A stretch of 64,000 bases of DNA from Sedimentitalea sp041224545 (GCF_041224545.1 NZ_JBGFGP010000166.1:124001-188000), one strand, 5' to 3'. Positions 1 to 9,558 are shown, counted from the first letter of the stretch. Notes: generated by a model from the sequence alone, not told the origin. Translations and numbers: made by a program.

Positions 1-864
1 CGGACGGTTGCCAATGTCCACGCGGTCGAGGACCTGTCCTTTACCCTCAATCGCGGCCAGACGCTCAGCCTCGTGGGCGAGTCGGGGTGTGGCAAGTCCA
101 CCGCCGGCCGCTCGATCCTGCGTCTTGTCGAACCGATGGCGGGCGAGGTCAATCTGGATGGGGTCGATATTCTGGAGCTTGGCGCACGCGGACTGCGTGA
201 TGCGCGGCTGGATATGCAGATGATCTTTCAGGATCCTTTCGCCTCGCTCAATCCGCAGATGCAGTTGATGGACCAGGTGGCCGAGCCTCTGCGCAATTAC
301 GGCTCCAACTCCGCCGCATCGATCCGTGACCGGGTGGCGATGTTGTTCGACCGGGTCGAACTGCCGCGCGGTTTCATGCGTCGTTATCCGCATGAACTTT
401 CGGGCGGACAACGGCAGCGGGTGGCCATCGCCCGCGCGCTGGCGCTCAATCCCAAGCTGATCATCGCCGATGAGGCGGTCAGCGCGCTGGACGTGTCGGT
501 ACAGGCGCAGGTTCTGAACCTGATGATGGAACTGCAGGCGGAACTCGGCCTGTCCTTCCTGTTCATCAGTCATGACATGGCCGTGGTCGAGCGGGTCAGC
601 CATCAGGTTGGCGTGATGTATCTGGGCCGGATCGTCGAACTCGGGCCGCGCGCCCGGGTTTTCGAGAATCCGCAGCATCCCTATACACAGGCCTTGATGA
701 AAGCGGTTCCGATTGCAGACCCGCGTCGGCGCAAATCCGAGAAGGACCTCGATTTCAAGCCGATCCCGTCGCCGATCCACGGCGTCGATTACCAGCCCGC
801 CCCGTCGCTCTATGACGAGGTCGAGCCGGGGCACTATGTGCTGACGACCGACAGTGGCTACTGA
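1..864 (+). CDS. Peptide/nickel-type ABC transporter ATP-binding protein (5' partial)
   Basis: The reading frame is open from the first base, so the true start lies upstream of the window. It encodes the ATPase subunit of an importer of the dipeptide/oligopeptide (DppF/OppF) class, acting on the cytoplasmic face of the inner membrane. Visible motifs are Walker A GESGCGKST (bases 76-102), signature LSGGQRQR and Walker B LIIADEAVSALD. The C-terminal extension NPQHPYTQALMKAVP is the oligopeptide-family HPY region and separates this class from other ABC ATPases. Permeases and the binding protein would be expected upstream. The substrate cannot be read from the ATPase alone; the M20 peptidase downstream would fit peptide or acyl-amino-acid use. 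Confidence 0.93.
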   Translation, partial: RTVANVHAVEDLSFTLNRGQTLSLVGESGCGKSTAGRSILRLVEPMAGEVNLDGVDILELGARGLRDARLDMQMIFQDPFASLNPQMQLMDQVAEPLRNYGSNSAASIRDRVAMLFDRVELPRGFMRRYPHELSGGQRQRVAIARALALNPKLIIADEAVSALDVSVQAQVLNLMMELQAELGLSFLFISHDMAVVERVSHQVGVMYLGRIVELGPRARVFENPQHPYTQALMKAVPIADPRRRKSEKDLDFKPIPSPIHGVDYQPAPSLYDEVEPGHYVLTTDSGY

Positions 865-1109
865 TTGAACCGCAACCGCACAAGGCGGCGCTGTTTGCGC
901 ATGTCGGTCCGCTCGAACCGGACGCGGACTATTGCGCCGTGGTCTGTGGGTCGGGCGACATTGCACAGGCACATCAACCCGAGGAATACATCGAAATCGC
1001 GCAGTTTCAGGCCGGCGTCGATTTCCATGTAAAAACGGCTGGCAAGATTGCAGCATGGCTAGCAGCCCTCTGCGCGGATCCGGTTGAGCGTTGCAGGACA
1101 GAGGCGTAG
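861..1109 (+). pseudogene. Remnant of an argE-like acetylornithine deacetylase (C-terminal part only)
   Basis: Between the ABC ATPase and the M20 gene, frame 3 stays open for about 82 codons to a TAG at 1107-1109. It contains CAVVCGSGDIAQAHQPEEY followed by IEIAQFQAG, which closely resembles the C-terminal end of ArgE/acetylornithine deacetylase (usual pattern VCGPGxIxQAHxPDE). No start codon or N-terminal metal-binding domain is present, and upstream the frame runs into the end of the ABC gene. I read it as the tail of a decayed or deleted M20 gene. The family assignment is from memory of the motif, not a search. A shortened gene with an unusual start is less likely. Confidence 0.6.
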
Positions 1110-1159
1110 AACATGGGGCAGTTCCGCTCGACGCCTTGCAAGAATCAGGAGATATTCCC

Positions 1160-2323
1160 ATGCCTGTCAAGAACCGCTTTGCAGAAATGCAGGATGAGAT
1201 CACTGCCTGGCGTCGTGATATTCACGAGAATCCCGAAATCCTGTTCGAGACCCACCGCACCAGCGCGCTTGTCGCGGACAAGCTGAAAACCTTCGGCTGT
1301 GACGAGGTGGTGACCGGCATCGGTCGTACCGGGGTTGTCGGGGTCATCAAGGGCAAAACCGACACGCAGGGCAAGGTGATCGGGTTGCGGGCGGATATGG
1401 ATGCGCTGCCGATCCACGAGGCAACGGGGCTTGACTATGCCAGCAAGACGGACGGTGCGATGCATGCCTGTGGCCATGACGGGCATACCGCCATGCTGTT
1501 GGGTGCCACCAAATACCTTGCCGAGACCCGGAATTTCGACGGCACCGTGGTGGTGATTTTCCAGCCCGCCGAAGAAGGCGGCGGTGGTGGTCGCGAAATG
1601 TGCGAGGATGGCATGATGGAGCGGTGGGGCATTCAGGAGGTGTACGGGATGCACAACTGGCCGGGTCAGCCCGTCGGCAGTTTCGCGATCCGTCCAGGTG
1701 CCTTTTTTGCCGCCACCGACCAGTTCGACATCACGCTGAAAGGGCGGGGCGGTCATGCCGCCAAGCCGCATGAGACAGTCGATACCACAGTAATGGCGTC
1801 GCATGCCGTGCTGGCGCTGCAAACCATTGCCAGCCGCAATGCCGATCCGGTGGATCAGGTCGTCGTGTCGGTAACGTCGTTTGAAACCTCGTCAAAGGCG
1901 TTCAACGTCATTCCGCAAGAGGTCTATCTCAGGGGCACGGTGCGCACCATGAGTGCCGCCATGCGCGACCTGGCCGAACAGCGGATCAAGGAGATCTGCA
2001 CCGGGGTCGCGGCGACATTTGGCGGTCAGGCAGAGGTGGCCTATTACCGGGGCTATCCGGTGATGGTGAACCATGACGAACAGACGGCCTTTGCCGCCGA
2101 TGTGGCACGGCAGGTCGCCGGCGCCTGTGAAGACGCGCCGCTGGTGATGGGCGGCGAGGATTTCGCCTTTATGCTCGAAGAGCGCCCGGGCGCTTATATT
2201 CTTGTTGGAAATGGCGACACGGCGCCGGTGCATCACCCGGAATACAACTTCAACGACGAGACGATTCCCGCCGGGTGCAGCTGGTGGGCCGGGATTGTCG
2301 AACAGCGGATGCCGGCGGCCTGA
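1160..2323 (+). CDS. M20 family amidohydrolase (hippurate/N-acyl-amino-acid hydrolase type)
   Basis: A 387-residue cytoplasmic zinc hydrolase expected to cleave N-acyl amino acids or similar amides. Metal-site motifs are present in family order: ADMDALPI near residue 80, HACGHDGHTAM, EEGGGGGREM with the catalytic glutamate, and a GRGGHAAKPHETVD dimerisation-domain motif. A final His lies in VHHPEYNFND near the C terminus. The start at 1160 is preferred over an open extension to 1091 because AGGAG sits 9 bases upstream and the family normally begins with a short segment like MPVKNRFAEM. It follows a peptide-type ABC ATPase, so product and importer may work together. The exact substrate is unknown. 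Confidence 0.9.
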   Translation: MPVKNRFAEMQDEITAWRRDIHENPEILFETHRTSALVADKLKTFGCDEVVTGIGRTGVVGVIKGKTDTQGKVIGLRADMDALPIHEATGLDYASKTDGAMHACGHDGHTAMLLGATKYLAETRNFDGTVVVIFQPAEEGGGGGREMCEDGMMERWGIQEVYGMHNWPGQPVGSFAIRPGAFFAATDQFDITLKGRGGHAAKPHETVDTTVMASHAVLALQTIASRNADPVDQVVVSVTSFETSSKAFNVIPQEVYLRGTVRTMSAAMRDLAEQRIKEICTGVAATFGGQAEVAYYRGYPVMVNHDEQTAFAADVARQVAGACEDAPLVMGGEDFAFMLEERPGAYILVGNGDTAPVHHPEYNFNDETIPAGCSWWAGIVEQRMPAA

Positions 2324-2378
2324 TACCGGATGCGTGTGAAAGGGGCCGGTGCGAGCAGCCGGTTCTTTGACGCGAGCC

Positions 2379-3422
2379 TCAGCCGGTTTGCCAAAGCTGC
2401 CGATAGACGGCTTCAATCCCCTCGGCCTCGGTCGCGGCGCTAAAGCGCGTGCCGGCGACCTCGCGTGCCGCTGCGGACATCTCGGCGTAGCGGGCGCCAT
2501 CGGTCAGAAGGCCGAATGCCACATCGGCAACCTCATCCGGGCTGTCCTGGTCAACGATCACTCCGGCGCGTCCATCGACCGAAAAGGCGCGGTAATATCC
2601 GGCGTCGCTACCGATGAAGGGCAGGCCGCTCGCCATGCCTTCGAGTGGAACCATGCCATAGCCTTCGTACCGGGGCAGCTGCACCACTAGCGACAGGGCG
2701 CGCATCAGCGACGGCAGCTGATCCGCAGGAACCTCACCCGGAAAGAGGATCCTGTCGGTGAGCTGTGCCGCCGCGATCTGTTCCTGCAAGTGCCGCTGGA
2801 ACCCGGCATGTTCCCGTGTCGCCCGTCCGATCACCAGAGCGACGGCATCGGGCAACCTGGGCAGCAGGCGCAGCATGGCGGCGACGAACCGGTCCGTGCC
2901 CTTTTCCGGGCGAATGCGGCCCACCGTCGCGAGCCCCATCGTGCCGCCATACCCAAGGGCCGCCCAGCCCGCCGCGCGGTCGCGTGCCGGGGTGAACAGG
3001 TCGGTATCGACCCCGTGTGGCACCACTGCGCGGACATGGGGCACATACGCTGCCGCCGTGTCGGTCGTGGCGATCACCGCGTCCATGCGGCTGATCAACC
3101 AGCGGGGATAGGCCGAGTGCCGACGCTGCGCTGCCGAGGTAAACACGATACGGATGGGCAGGCGCAGCACGTCGCGGGCCCAGATCGCCGCCCGCATTTC
3201 TGGATTGCGGCGCACATGCCAGATCGAAAAGGGACGATCCGGCGGCGGGGTCCGGGACAAGGCGCGTGCCCTTGCGACAGAGATCGGCGCGGGGCAGCCG
3301 GGCAGGGGGTGGCCCACAAGGTGCAGGTCGTGAAGCCGTGCCTGTTGTCGCAGCACATTGGCGGCGGTCGCCGACACGCCGGTGAAGCGCGGGTTCAGGT
3401 TGGTCACGAACAGTTCAGCCAC
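2379..3422 (-). CDS. Glycosyltransferase family 4 protein
   Basis: A 347-residue GT-B fold glycosyltransferase that probably transfers a sugar from a nucleotide donor in envelope polysaccharide or LPS assembly. The C-terminal donor-binding half shows GRIRPEKGTDRFV and the family EX7E-type motif in RYEGYGMVPLEGMASGLP. The start is taken as the GTG at 3422 (VAELFVTN), because the open frame farther upstream only shadows waaA. This start overlaps the waaA stop by eight bases (GTGGCTGA), indicating translational coupling. Being placed just after waaA favours a lipopolysaccharide-related role. Donor and acceptor are not deducible. Confidence 0.85.
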   Translation of the reverse strand: MAELFVTNLNPRFTGVSATAANVLRQQARLHDLHLVGHPLPGCPAPISVARARALSRTPPPDRPFSIWHVRRNPEMRAAIWARDVLRLPIRIVFTSAAQRRHSAYPRWLISRMDAVIATTDTAAAYVPHVRAVVPHGVDTDLFTPARDRAAGWAALGYGGTMGLATVGRIRPEKGTDRFVAAMLRLLPRLPDAVALVIGRATREHAGFQRHLQEQIAAAQLTDRILFPGEVPADQLPSLMRALSLVVQLPRYEGYGMVPLEGMASGLPFIGSDAGYYRAFSVDGRAGVIVDQDSPDEVADVAFGLLTDGARYAEMSAAAREVAGTRFSAATEAEGIEAVYRQLWQTG

Positions 3423-4722
3423 GGGGCGCAAGCCCCAGAGCCGAACAGAGCGTGGTGACCAGACCGGCCAGCTTGTCCTGCTGGCTGGCGACGAATGCAC
3501 GTGCTGCTGCGCGCGCCTGTTCCAGGGTGTCCGGATCGTCCAGCCAGCCACGCATCCCGTTCGCAAGGCTCGCCGCGTCGGAAACCTCGACCGCGCCGCC
3601 CATGTCGAACAGCGGGGCATAGGTTTCGGCGAAATTGCTGACATGCGGGCCGGTCATCACTGCGGCCCCGGCCTGTGCGACCTCATAGGGATTGTGGCCC
3701 CCGATGGGGCGCAGCGAGCCTCCGAGAAACACCAGCGGGCTGAGCGCATACCATGTTCCGGTCTCGCCCAGGGTGTCAGCCATGTAGACCTGTATGTCGT
3801 CGGTGATCGGCTCCTGCGCGGTGCGGCGCGCCATGCTCAGCCCCGCGTCGCGCACCAGTGTTGCAACGTCATTCCCGCGTTCCGGATGGCGCGGCACCAG
3901 TATCAGGCACAGGTCCGGATGGTCCTGCAGCAGCGTCTGATGCGCCTGAAGCACCACCTGTTCCTCGCCGGGATGTGTCGAACTGGCAACCCAGGCCGGA
4001 CGATCGCCGAGCGCGCGGCGCATCTGTTCCAGGGTATCGTGATCCACCGGTAGAGGCGCAGAGGTCGCCTTGAGGTTGCTACCCACCTCGACCCGCGCGG
4101 GATCGGCCCCGATCGACAAAAGCCTGTCGGCGATCTCGGCATTCTGTGTCAGCATCAAATCGAATCGGTCGAGCACAAAGCGCGCTGTCGCCGGCACCTT
4201 TTGCCAGGTCGCGGCGGATTTTTCCGAAAGACGTGCGTTGAGCAGGGCGAGCGGGACACCGCGCTGGTGCCCCTCGGCGAGAATGCCGGGCCATAACTCG
4301 CTCTCCACAAAGATACCGGCGTCGGGTTGCCAGTGATCGTAAAACCGACGGATCGGACCGGGCGCGTCCAGTGGCGCAAATTGATGCCGGGTGCGCGGGG
4401 GCAGCCGCCGCGCGATCAGCGCCGCCGAGGTCGCCGTGCCGCTGGTGATGAGGAACTCCGCATCCGTCAGATAGTCGCCCATATGCGTGATCAGCGTGAG
4501 CACCGACAGGCTCTCTCCGACACTGGCCGCGTGAAACCAGATCAACCGCCCGGCGGGGCGGTGTTCGCTGGCATTGCCCAGACGTTCATGCATGCGGCGC
4601 GGGCTGACGTCGTGGCGGCGCAGCTTGCGCGCCACCAGCAGATAGGCCAACGGCGACAACACCCTCGCGGCGCCCCGATAAAGGTGAAACAGAGCCGTCG
4701 GCCTGGCGACGGGGCGGGCCAT
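3415..4722 (-). CDS. waaA: 3-deoxy-D-manno-octulosonic acid (Kdo) transferase
   Basis: A 435-residue enzyme that transfers Kdo from CMP-Kdo to the lipid A precursor at the cytoplasmic face of the inner membrane. Family hallmarks seen are the N-terminal membrane-anchoring stretch (LSPLAYLLVARKLRR), WFHAASVGE, the catalytic-region SGTATSA, FVESELWPG, ASSTHPGEE, VPRHPERG and GGSLRPIGGHNPYE. Length is typical. Its start codon shares one base with the moaA stop (TGATG) and its end overlaps the GT4 start, so the three genes form one minus-strand unit. The mix of moaA with LPS genes appears to be simple co-transcription rather than shared function. Confidence 0.96.
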   Translation of the reverse strand: MARPVARPTALFHLYRGAARVLSPLAYLLVARKLRRHDVSPRRMHERLGNASEHRPAGRLIWFHAASVGESLSVLTLITHMGDYLTDAEFLITSGTATSAALIARRLPPRTRHQFAPLDAPGPIRRFYDHWQPDAGIFVESELWPGILAEGHQRGVPLALLNARLSEKSAATWQKVPATARFVLDRFDLMLTQNAEIADRLLSIGADPARVEVGSNLKATSAPLPVDHDTLEQMRRALGDRPAWVASSTHPGEEQVVLQAHQTLLQDHPDLCLILVPRHPERGNDVATLVRDAGLSMARRTAQEPITDDIQVYMADTLGETGTWYALSPLVFLGGSLRPIGGHNPYEVAQAGAAVMTGPHVSNFAETYAPLFDMGGAVEVSDAASLANGMRGWLDDPDTLEQARAAARAFVASQQDKLAGLVTTLCSALGLAPRG

Positions 4723-5729
4723 CAGCCGCCCGTGTGGCTCATGTGGCGCGACATCTGCCCGTCCGGGCGCTGACGGGAATAATCGAAATCATGACCCTTG
4801 GGCTTGTGCGCGATGGCCGCCCGGATTGCCTCGCGCAAGGGGGCTTCGGTGTCCGGGTGATCGCGCAGCGCGGCGCGCAGATCCGCGTTGTCTTCCTGCC
4901 CGAGGCACATGAACAACTCACCCGTGCAGGTCAGCCGCACGCGGTTGCAGCTTTCGCAGAAATTATGGGTCAGCGGCGTGATGAAACCGATTTTCTGCCC
5001 GGTCTCTTCGAGGCGGACATAACGCGCCGGGCCGCCGGTGCGTTCCGCCAGATCGGTGACGGTGTAATGCTCGGCATAGGTGCGACGCACATCCTTGAGT
5101 GACCAGTATTGCCCGATCCGGTTCTCGTTCCCGATGTCGCCCATCGGCATGACCTCGATCCAGGTCAGATCCATGTCCCGTTCGGCGCACCACCTTGTTA
5201 TTGCCGGCAGTTCCTCTTCGTTGAACCCCTTGAGCGCGACCGCGTTGATCTTGACCCTCAGGCCAGCGCGCTGGGCGGCGTCGATCCCGCGAATGACCTG
5301 TGGCAGGCGGCCCCAGCGGGTGACTTCCGCAAATTTGGCGTCATCCAGCGTGTCGAGCGAGATATTCACCCGGCGCACGCCGGCGGCATAGAGGTCATCC
5401 GCAAAGCGTTCAAGCTGGCTGCCATTGGTGGTCAGGGTCAGTTCCCTCAGCGCGCCGCTCTCCAGATGACGGGTCATCGAGTCGAAAAACGTCATGATGC
5501 CTTTGCGCACCAGAGGTTCACCACCGGTGATGCGCAGCTTCTCCACGCCAAGTCCGATGAAGGTGGAACACATGCGGTCCAGTTCCTCCAGCGTCAGAAG
5601 CTCTTTCTTGGGCAGGAAGGTCATGTTTTCCGACATGCAATAGACACAGCGAAAATCACACCGGTCGGTGACGGAAACGCGCAGATAGGTAATGGCGCGG
5701 GCAAAGGGATCAATCAGGGGCGCAGTCAT
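4722..5729 (-). CDS. moaA: GTP 3',8-cyclase (molybdenum cofactor biosynthesis)
   Basis: A 335-residue radical SAM enzyme that converts GTP to the 3',8-cyclo intermediate, the first step of molybdopterin synthesis, together with MoaC. The N-terminal 4Fe-4S/SAM cluster is C24, C28, C31 (CDFRCVYC). The second C-terminal cluster lies in NFCESCNRVRLTCTGELFMC. The protein ends in the conserved Gly-Gly. The ATG at 5729 giving MTAPLIDPFAR is chosen because this N terminus is characteristic of Rhodobacterales MoaA; an in-frame extension to 5789 lacks family similarity. It overlaps waaA by one base. Confidence 0.96.
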   Translation of the reverse strand: MTAPLIDPFARAITYLRVSVTDRCDFRCVYCMSENMTFLPKKELLTLEELDRMCSTFIGLGVEKLRITGGEPLVRKGIMTFFDSMTRHLESGALRELTLTTNGSQLERFADDLYAAGVRRVNISLDTLDDAKFAEVTRWGRLPQVIRGIDAAQRAGLRVKINAVALKGFNEEELPAITRWCAERDMDLTWIEVMPMGDIGNENRIGQYWSLKDVRRTYAEHYTVTDLAERTGGPARYVRLEETGQKIGFITPLTHNFCESCNRVRLTCTGELFMCLGQEDNADLRAALRDHPDTEAPLREAIRAAIAHKPKGHDFDYSRQRPDGQMSRHMSHTGG

Positions 5730-5833
5730 GTGATATAGGTAAAGCGCGGGCCGCGACGCGACAAGGGGCATAAGGTCGGAGTTCCGCAAATGCGCGCATT
5801 ATCCGCCGGGATGATTGCCCGCGTTCGGGGTGC

Positions 5834-6379
5834 TCATTCCGGCAGGATGCCCGTGGGCAGCCCATCAATGGTCTTTCGGTTTCGTTCATCCCAATAGCCG
5901 GAAATGCCGTCTGGCCCGCGATCTTGCGTCCATTTGTCGAGCGTATCCCGCTCGCCCTCGAAGGACATGAAGGGAACCTGATATCCGCAGGACGCCTGTA
6001 CGATACCAACGGTCAGGTCATAGACCTGTCTTGCGCCGATATGGGGCGGAAATTGGCGGTTCAGGTCGTGCCAGTCGTGATCGCGGGGATGAACGGTGCG
6101 GGCCTGACCATATGCGCGCAGGATCAGGGGACGTTTTCCAAAGCTGCACCACATCACGGTCATGCGATTGACCCGTGCCAGATGACCGGCGGTTTCATTG
6201 CCCGACCCCGTCAGGTTGCGCCAGACGAGCCGGGTCGGAGAAAGCACGCGCAGCGAGTCACCCCCCTTTGGCGAGAGATTGACCCGCCCGCTCTCATCGG
6301 CCGTGGCGACAAAGAACAGATGCTGGGCCGCGATGAACTCCTTGTGCCTGTCATCGAGACTGTCGAATTGCTTGGCCAT
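5834..6379 (-). CDS. Pyridoxamine 5'-phosphate oxidase-like FMN-binding split-barrel protein
   Basis: A 181-residue cytoplasmic protein of the PNPOx-like flavin family. The N-terminal half (FFVATADESGRVNLSPKG, then LVWRNLTGSGNETAGHL) is the split barrel that in relatives binds FMN or F420. Its start codon directly abuts the glmS stop, so it is the last gene of a glmU-glmS-PNPOx unit. A true PdxH would be longer and carry pyridoxal-phosphate binding residues not evident here, so I do not call it PdxH. The reaction is unknown. Confidence 0.85.
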   Translation of the reverse strand: MAKQFDSLDDRHKEFIAAQHLFFVATADESGRVNLSPKGGDSLRVLSPTRLVWRNLTGSGNETAGHLARVNRMTVMWCSFGKRPLILRAYGQARTVHPRDHDWHDLNRQFPPHIGARQVYDLTVGIVQASCGYQVPFMSFEGERDTLDKWTQDRGPDGISGYWDERNRKTIDGLPTGILPE

Positions 6380-8203
6380 CTATTCGACCGTGACCGATTT
6401 CGCGAGATTGCGCGGTTGATCCACATCCGTGCCCTTGGCGACGGCCGTGTGATAGGCCAGCAACTGCGCCGGGACCGCATAAAGGATCGGCGCAAGCGAT
6501 GTGTGGATATGCGGCATGCGGATCGTGTCCCAGACGCCATCGCTGGCTTCGGTGATGCCACGATCGTCCGAGACCAGGATCACCTTGCCCCGACGTGCCA
6601 TGACCTCCTGCATGTTGGACACCGTCTTGTCAAACAACGTGTCGCGCGGTGCCATGACCACCACCGGCATATGCTTGTCAATCAGGGCGATCGGGCCGTG
6701 CTTGAGTTCACCTGACGCATAAGCTTCAGCGTGAATATAGCTGATTTCCTTGAGTTTTAGCGCGCCTTCAAGTGCCAGCGGATACATCTGTCCACGCCCC
6801 AGAAACAGCACGTCACGGGCTTCGCTCAGGCGTTGGGCCGCGGCCTTGATCGTGTCGTTCTGATCGAGCGCGACATTCAGGATCGCCGGCAGCCCGCGCA
6901 GGGCCGCGATGTGGTCGGCTACCGTATCTTCGTCCAGTTCGCCGCGATCCGACGCGGCCTTGATTGCCAGGATCAGCAGCACGACGAGTTGACAGGTAAA
7001 GGCCTTGGTCGAGGCGACGCCGATCTCGATGCCGGCGAGGATCGGCAGGGCGAGATCGCTTTCGCGTGCGATGGAACTCTCGGGGACATTGATCACCGAA
7101 ACGATCTGCTGCGCCTTGCCGCTGCAATAACGCAGTGCCGCAAGCGTATCGGCGGTTTCGCCCGACTGGCTGACGAACAGGGCGAGCGTTCCCTCGGTGA
7201 TCGGCGGTTCGCGATAGCGGAACTCGGACGCGACATCGACCTCGACGGGCAGTCGCGCGATCTGTTCGAACCAGTATTTCGCCGTGAGGCAGGCATAATA
7301 TGCCGTGCCACAGGCAACCATGGTGATCCGCTTGACGCGGGTGAAATCGATGCCGTCACCGGGCAGGTTGACCGTGTCTTCGCCGCTGGGCAGGTAGTGA
7401 CGTATGGCGTCGCCGATCACTTCGGGCTGCTCGGCGATTTCCTTGGCCATGAAATGCTTGTGCCCGGCTTTGTCGACACTGGTGCTGGCCAGCTTGATCT
7501 TCTTGATGGCGCGGTTGGCGAGCTTGCCTCTGGCATCGTGGATGGTAACGCCCTGACGGGTCACGACGGCCCGGTCACCCTCTTCCAGATAGGTGATACG
7601 GTCGGTGAGGGGCGCCAGCGCGATGGCGTCGCTGCCCACGAACATCTCGCCGTCGCCATGTCCGATCGCCAGCGGAGAGCCCTTGCGCGCGGCAATGATC
7701 AGATCGTCATTTCCGTCAAACAGGAACGCCAGCGCAAAGGCGCCCTCCAGCCGCGCGATGGTCTTGTAGGCGGCTGCAATCGGATCGTTGCCCTGCGACA
7801 TGTAATGCTCGGTCAGCAGCGCGACCGTTTCCGTATCGGTATCGGTGGTGAACCGGATGCCTTCTTCGGCCAGTTCGGCGCGCAATTCGCGGTAATTCTC
7901 GATGATGCCGTTGTGAACCACCGCCACGCCGCCGGCGCGATGCGGGTGGGCGTTCTTGACCGAGGGCGCGCCATGTGTCGCCCAGCGGGTGTGCCCGATC
8001 CCGGACTTTCCGGGGAGCGGCTCGTGAACCAGCAGGTCGCTCAGGTTGACCAGCTTGCCCACCGCGCGCCGCCGGTCCAGGACACCGTCATTCAGCGTCG
8101 CGATGCCGGCGCTGTCATAACCCCGGTATTCCAGCCGCTTGAGAGCCTCGACCAGTATGGGCGCCACCTCGTGACTACCCAGGACACCTACAATACCACA
8201 CAT
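6380..8203 (-). CDS. glmS: Glutamine--fructose-6-phosphate aminotransferase (isomerizing)
   Basis: A 607-residue cytoplasmic enzyme that makes glucosamine-6-phosphate from fructose-6-phosphate and glutamine, the entry to UDP-GlcNAc for peptidoglycan and lipid A. Residue Cys2 (MCGIVGVLGS) is the N-terminal nucleophile of the glutaminase domain. HTRWATHG and HNGIIENY complete that domain. Two SIS sugar isomerase domains follow (VSQSGETADT; LGRGQMYPLALEGALKLKE) with the conserved C-terminal AKSVTVE. It starts two bases after the end of glmU. No glmS ribozyme-like leader is possible in that spacing. Confidence 0.98.
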   Translation of the reverse strand: MCGIVGVLGSHEVAPILVEALKRLEYRGYDSAGIATLNDGVLDRRRAVGKLVNLSDLLVHEPLPGKSGIGHTRWATHGAPSVKNAHPHRAGGVAVVHNGIIENYRELRAELAEEGIRFTTDTDTETVALLTEHYMSQGNDPIAAAYKTIARLEGAFALAFLFDGNDDLIIAARKGSPLAIGHGDGEMFVGSDAIALAPLTDRITYLEEGDRAVVTRQGVTIHDARGKLANRAIKKIKLASTSVDKAGHKHFMAKEIAEQPEVIGDAIRHYLPSGEDTVNLPGDGIDFTRVKRITMVACGTAYYACLTAKYWFEQIARLPVEVDVASEFRYREPPITEGTLALFVSQSGETADTLAALRYCSGKAQQIVSVINVPESSIARESDLALPILAGIEIGVASTKAFTCQLVVLLILAIKAASDRGELDEDTVADHIAALRGLPAILNVALDQNDTIKAAAQRLSEARDVLFLGRGQMYPLALEGALKLKEISYIHAEAYASGELKHGPIALIDKHMPVVVMAPRDTLFDKTVSNMQEVMARRGKVILVSDDRGITEASDGVWDTIRMPHIHTSLAPILYAVPAQLLAYHTAVAKGTDVDQPRNLAKSVTVE

Positions 8204-8205
8204 GA

Positions 8206-9558
8206 TTACCGTTCCTTGTCGCGTCTGGCCTTCTTGGCCCTTAATATCTCAAACAGTTTCCGGGCGCGATCGGGCTTGTTTTCCTGCTTGCTTCTGGAGA
8301 TCGCCATCGCGTCATCCTCGACATTGCGGGTGATCACCGATCCGCTTGCGGTCATCGCATGGTCACCGACCGAAACCGGAGCCACCAGCATGGTATTGGA
8401 ACCGATAAAGGCATCCGCGCCGATAGTTGTCCGATGTTTCATCACGCCATCGTAGTTGCAGGTGATGGTGCCCGCACCGATATTGGCGCGTGCGCCGACC
8501 GACGCATCTCCGACATAGGACAGGTGGTTGACCTTTGCCCCCGCGTCAATGACGGCATTCTTGATCTCGACGAAATTCCCGATCCGCGCGCCTTCGGCCA
8601 ACTCGGCGCCGGGGCGCAGCCGGGCATAGGGGCCGATCACCGCGCCGCGGCTGACGTGGCAGCCTTCCAGATGCGAAAATGCCCGGATGGTGACACCGGA
8701 TTCGACGGTAACGCCGGGGCCGAAAACCACGTTCGGCTCGATCACGGTGTCACGCCCGATCACGGTATCCTGGGCCAGATAAACGGTCTCGGGGGCCATC
8801 AGCGTCACCCCGAGCGCAAGCAGGTCGGCGCGGGCGCGGGCCTGAAAAACACCATCCGCCGCAGCCAGTTCCGCACGCGAATTCACCCCCAGCGTTTCGC
8901 TTTCGTCGCAGGTAACGGCGGTTGCGGACAAGCCCCGCTTGCGGGCATGCGCGACGATGTCGGTGAGATAATATTCTCCGGCGGCGTTGTCATTGTCGAT
9001 CTCGGCAATCAGTTCGAACAGCAGTCCGGCGTCGCAGGCGACAAGGCCGCTGTTGCACAGGTTGATCTGCCGTTCTTCGTCGGTGGCGTCCTTGAACTCC
9101 ACGATGCGCTGCACCTGATCGCCCTCTGTGACCAGCCGGCCATAGCGCCCGGGCTCGGCGGCATGAAACCCGAGGATCACAAGGTCGTGTTTCGCGCGTG
9201 CCGCCACCATGTGTGCGAGCGTTTCGGGCTGTACGAACGGCGTATCGCCATAAAGCACGACCACATCACCCGAGAACCCGGCCAGGGCCTCGCGCGCCTG
9301 ATCGACCGCGTGAGCGGTGCCCAATTGTTCGGTCTGCATCACGATCCGGGCGGTTTCACTTTCGTCCTGCGCGACCCTGGCGACCTGCTCGGCGCCGTGA
9401 CCGGCGACGATCACCACCTCTTGTGGGTCCAGCGCCGCTCCGGCACGCATCGCGTGAAGCAGCATCGGCACCTGCGCGATCGGGTGCAGCACCTTGGGCA
9501 GGTCCGACTCCATCCGGGTGCCCTTGCCCGCCGCCAGAATGACCAATGCAATACTCAT
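8206..9558 (-). CDS. glmU: Bifunctional GlcNAc-1-P uridyltransferase / GlcN-1-P acetyltransferase
   Basis: A 450-residue bifunctional enzyme that completes UDP-GlcNAc synthesis. The N-terminal nucleotidyltransferase domain shows LAAGKGTRMESDLPKVLHPI and GDTPF. The C-terminal left-handed beta helix has hexapeptide repeats and the acetyltransferase signature NFVEIKNA...NHLSYVGDASVG...GAGTITCNYDG. Length is typical. It heads the unit with glmS and diverges from gph across a 137-base intergenic region. Confidence 0.98.
   Translation of the reverse strand: MSIALVILAAGKGTRMESDLPKVLHPIAQVPMLLHAMRAGAALDPQEVVIVAGHGAEQVARVAQDESETARIVMQTEQLGTAHAVDQAREALAGFSGDVVVLYGDTPFVQPETLAHMVAARAKHDLVILGFHAAEPGRYGRLVTEGDQVQRIVEFKDATDEERQINLCNSGLVACDAGLLFELIAEIDNDNAAGEYYLTDIVAHARKRGLSATAVTCDESETLGVNSRAELAAADGVFQARARADLLALGVTLMAPETVYLAQDTVIGRDTVIEPNVVFGPGVTVESGVTIRAFSHLEGCHVSRGAVIGPYARLRPGAELAEGARIGNFVEIKNAVIDAGAKVNHLSYVGDASVGARANIGAGTITCNYDGVMKHRTTIGADAFIGSNTMLVAPVSVGDHAMTASGSVITRNVEDDAMAISRSKQENKPDRARKLFEILRAKKARRDKER

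Noticed and set aside
2324..2378. Possible terminator between the convergent M20 and GT4 genes
   Set aside because: Only a 4-base CCGG pairing and no proper T-run; too weak.
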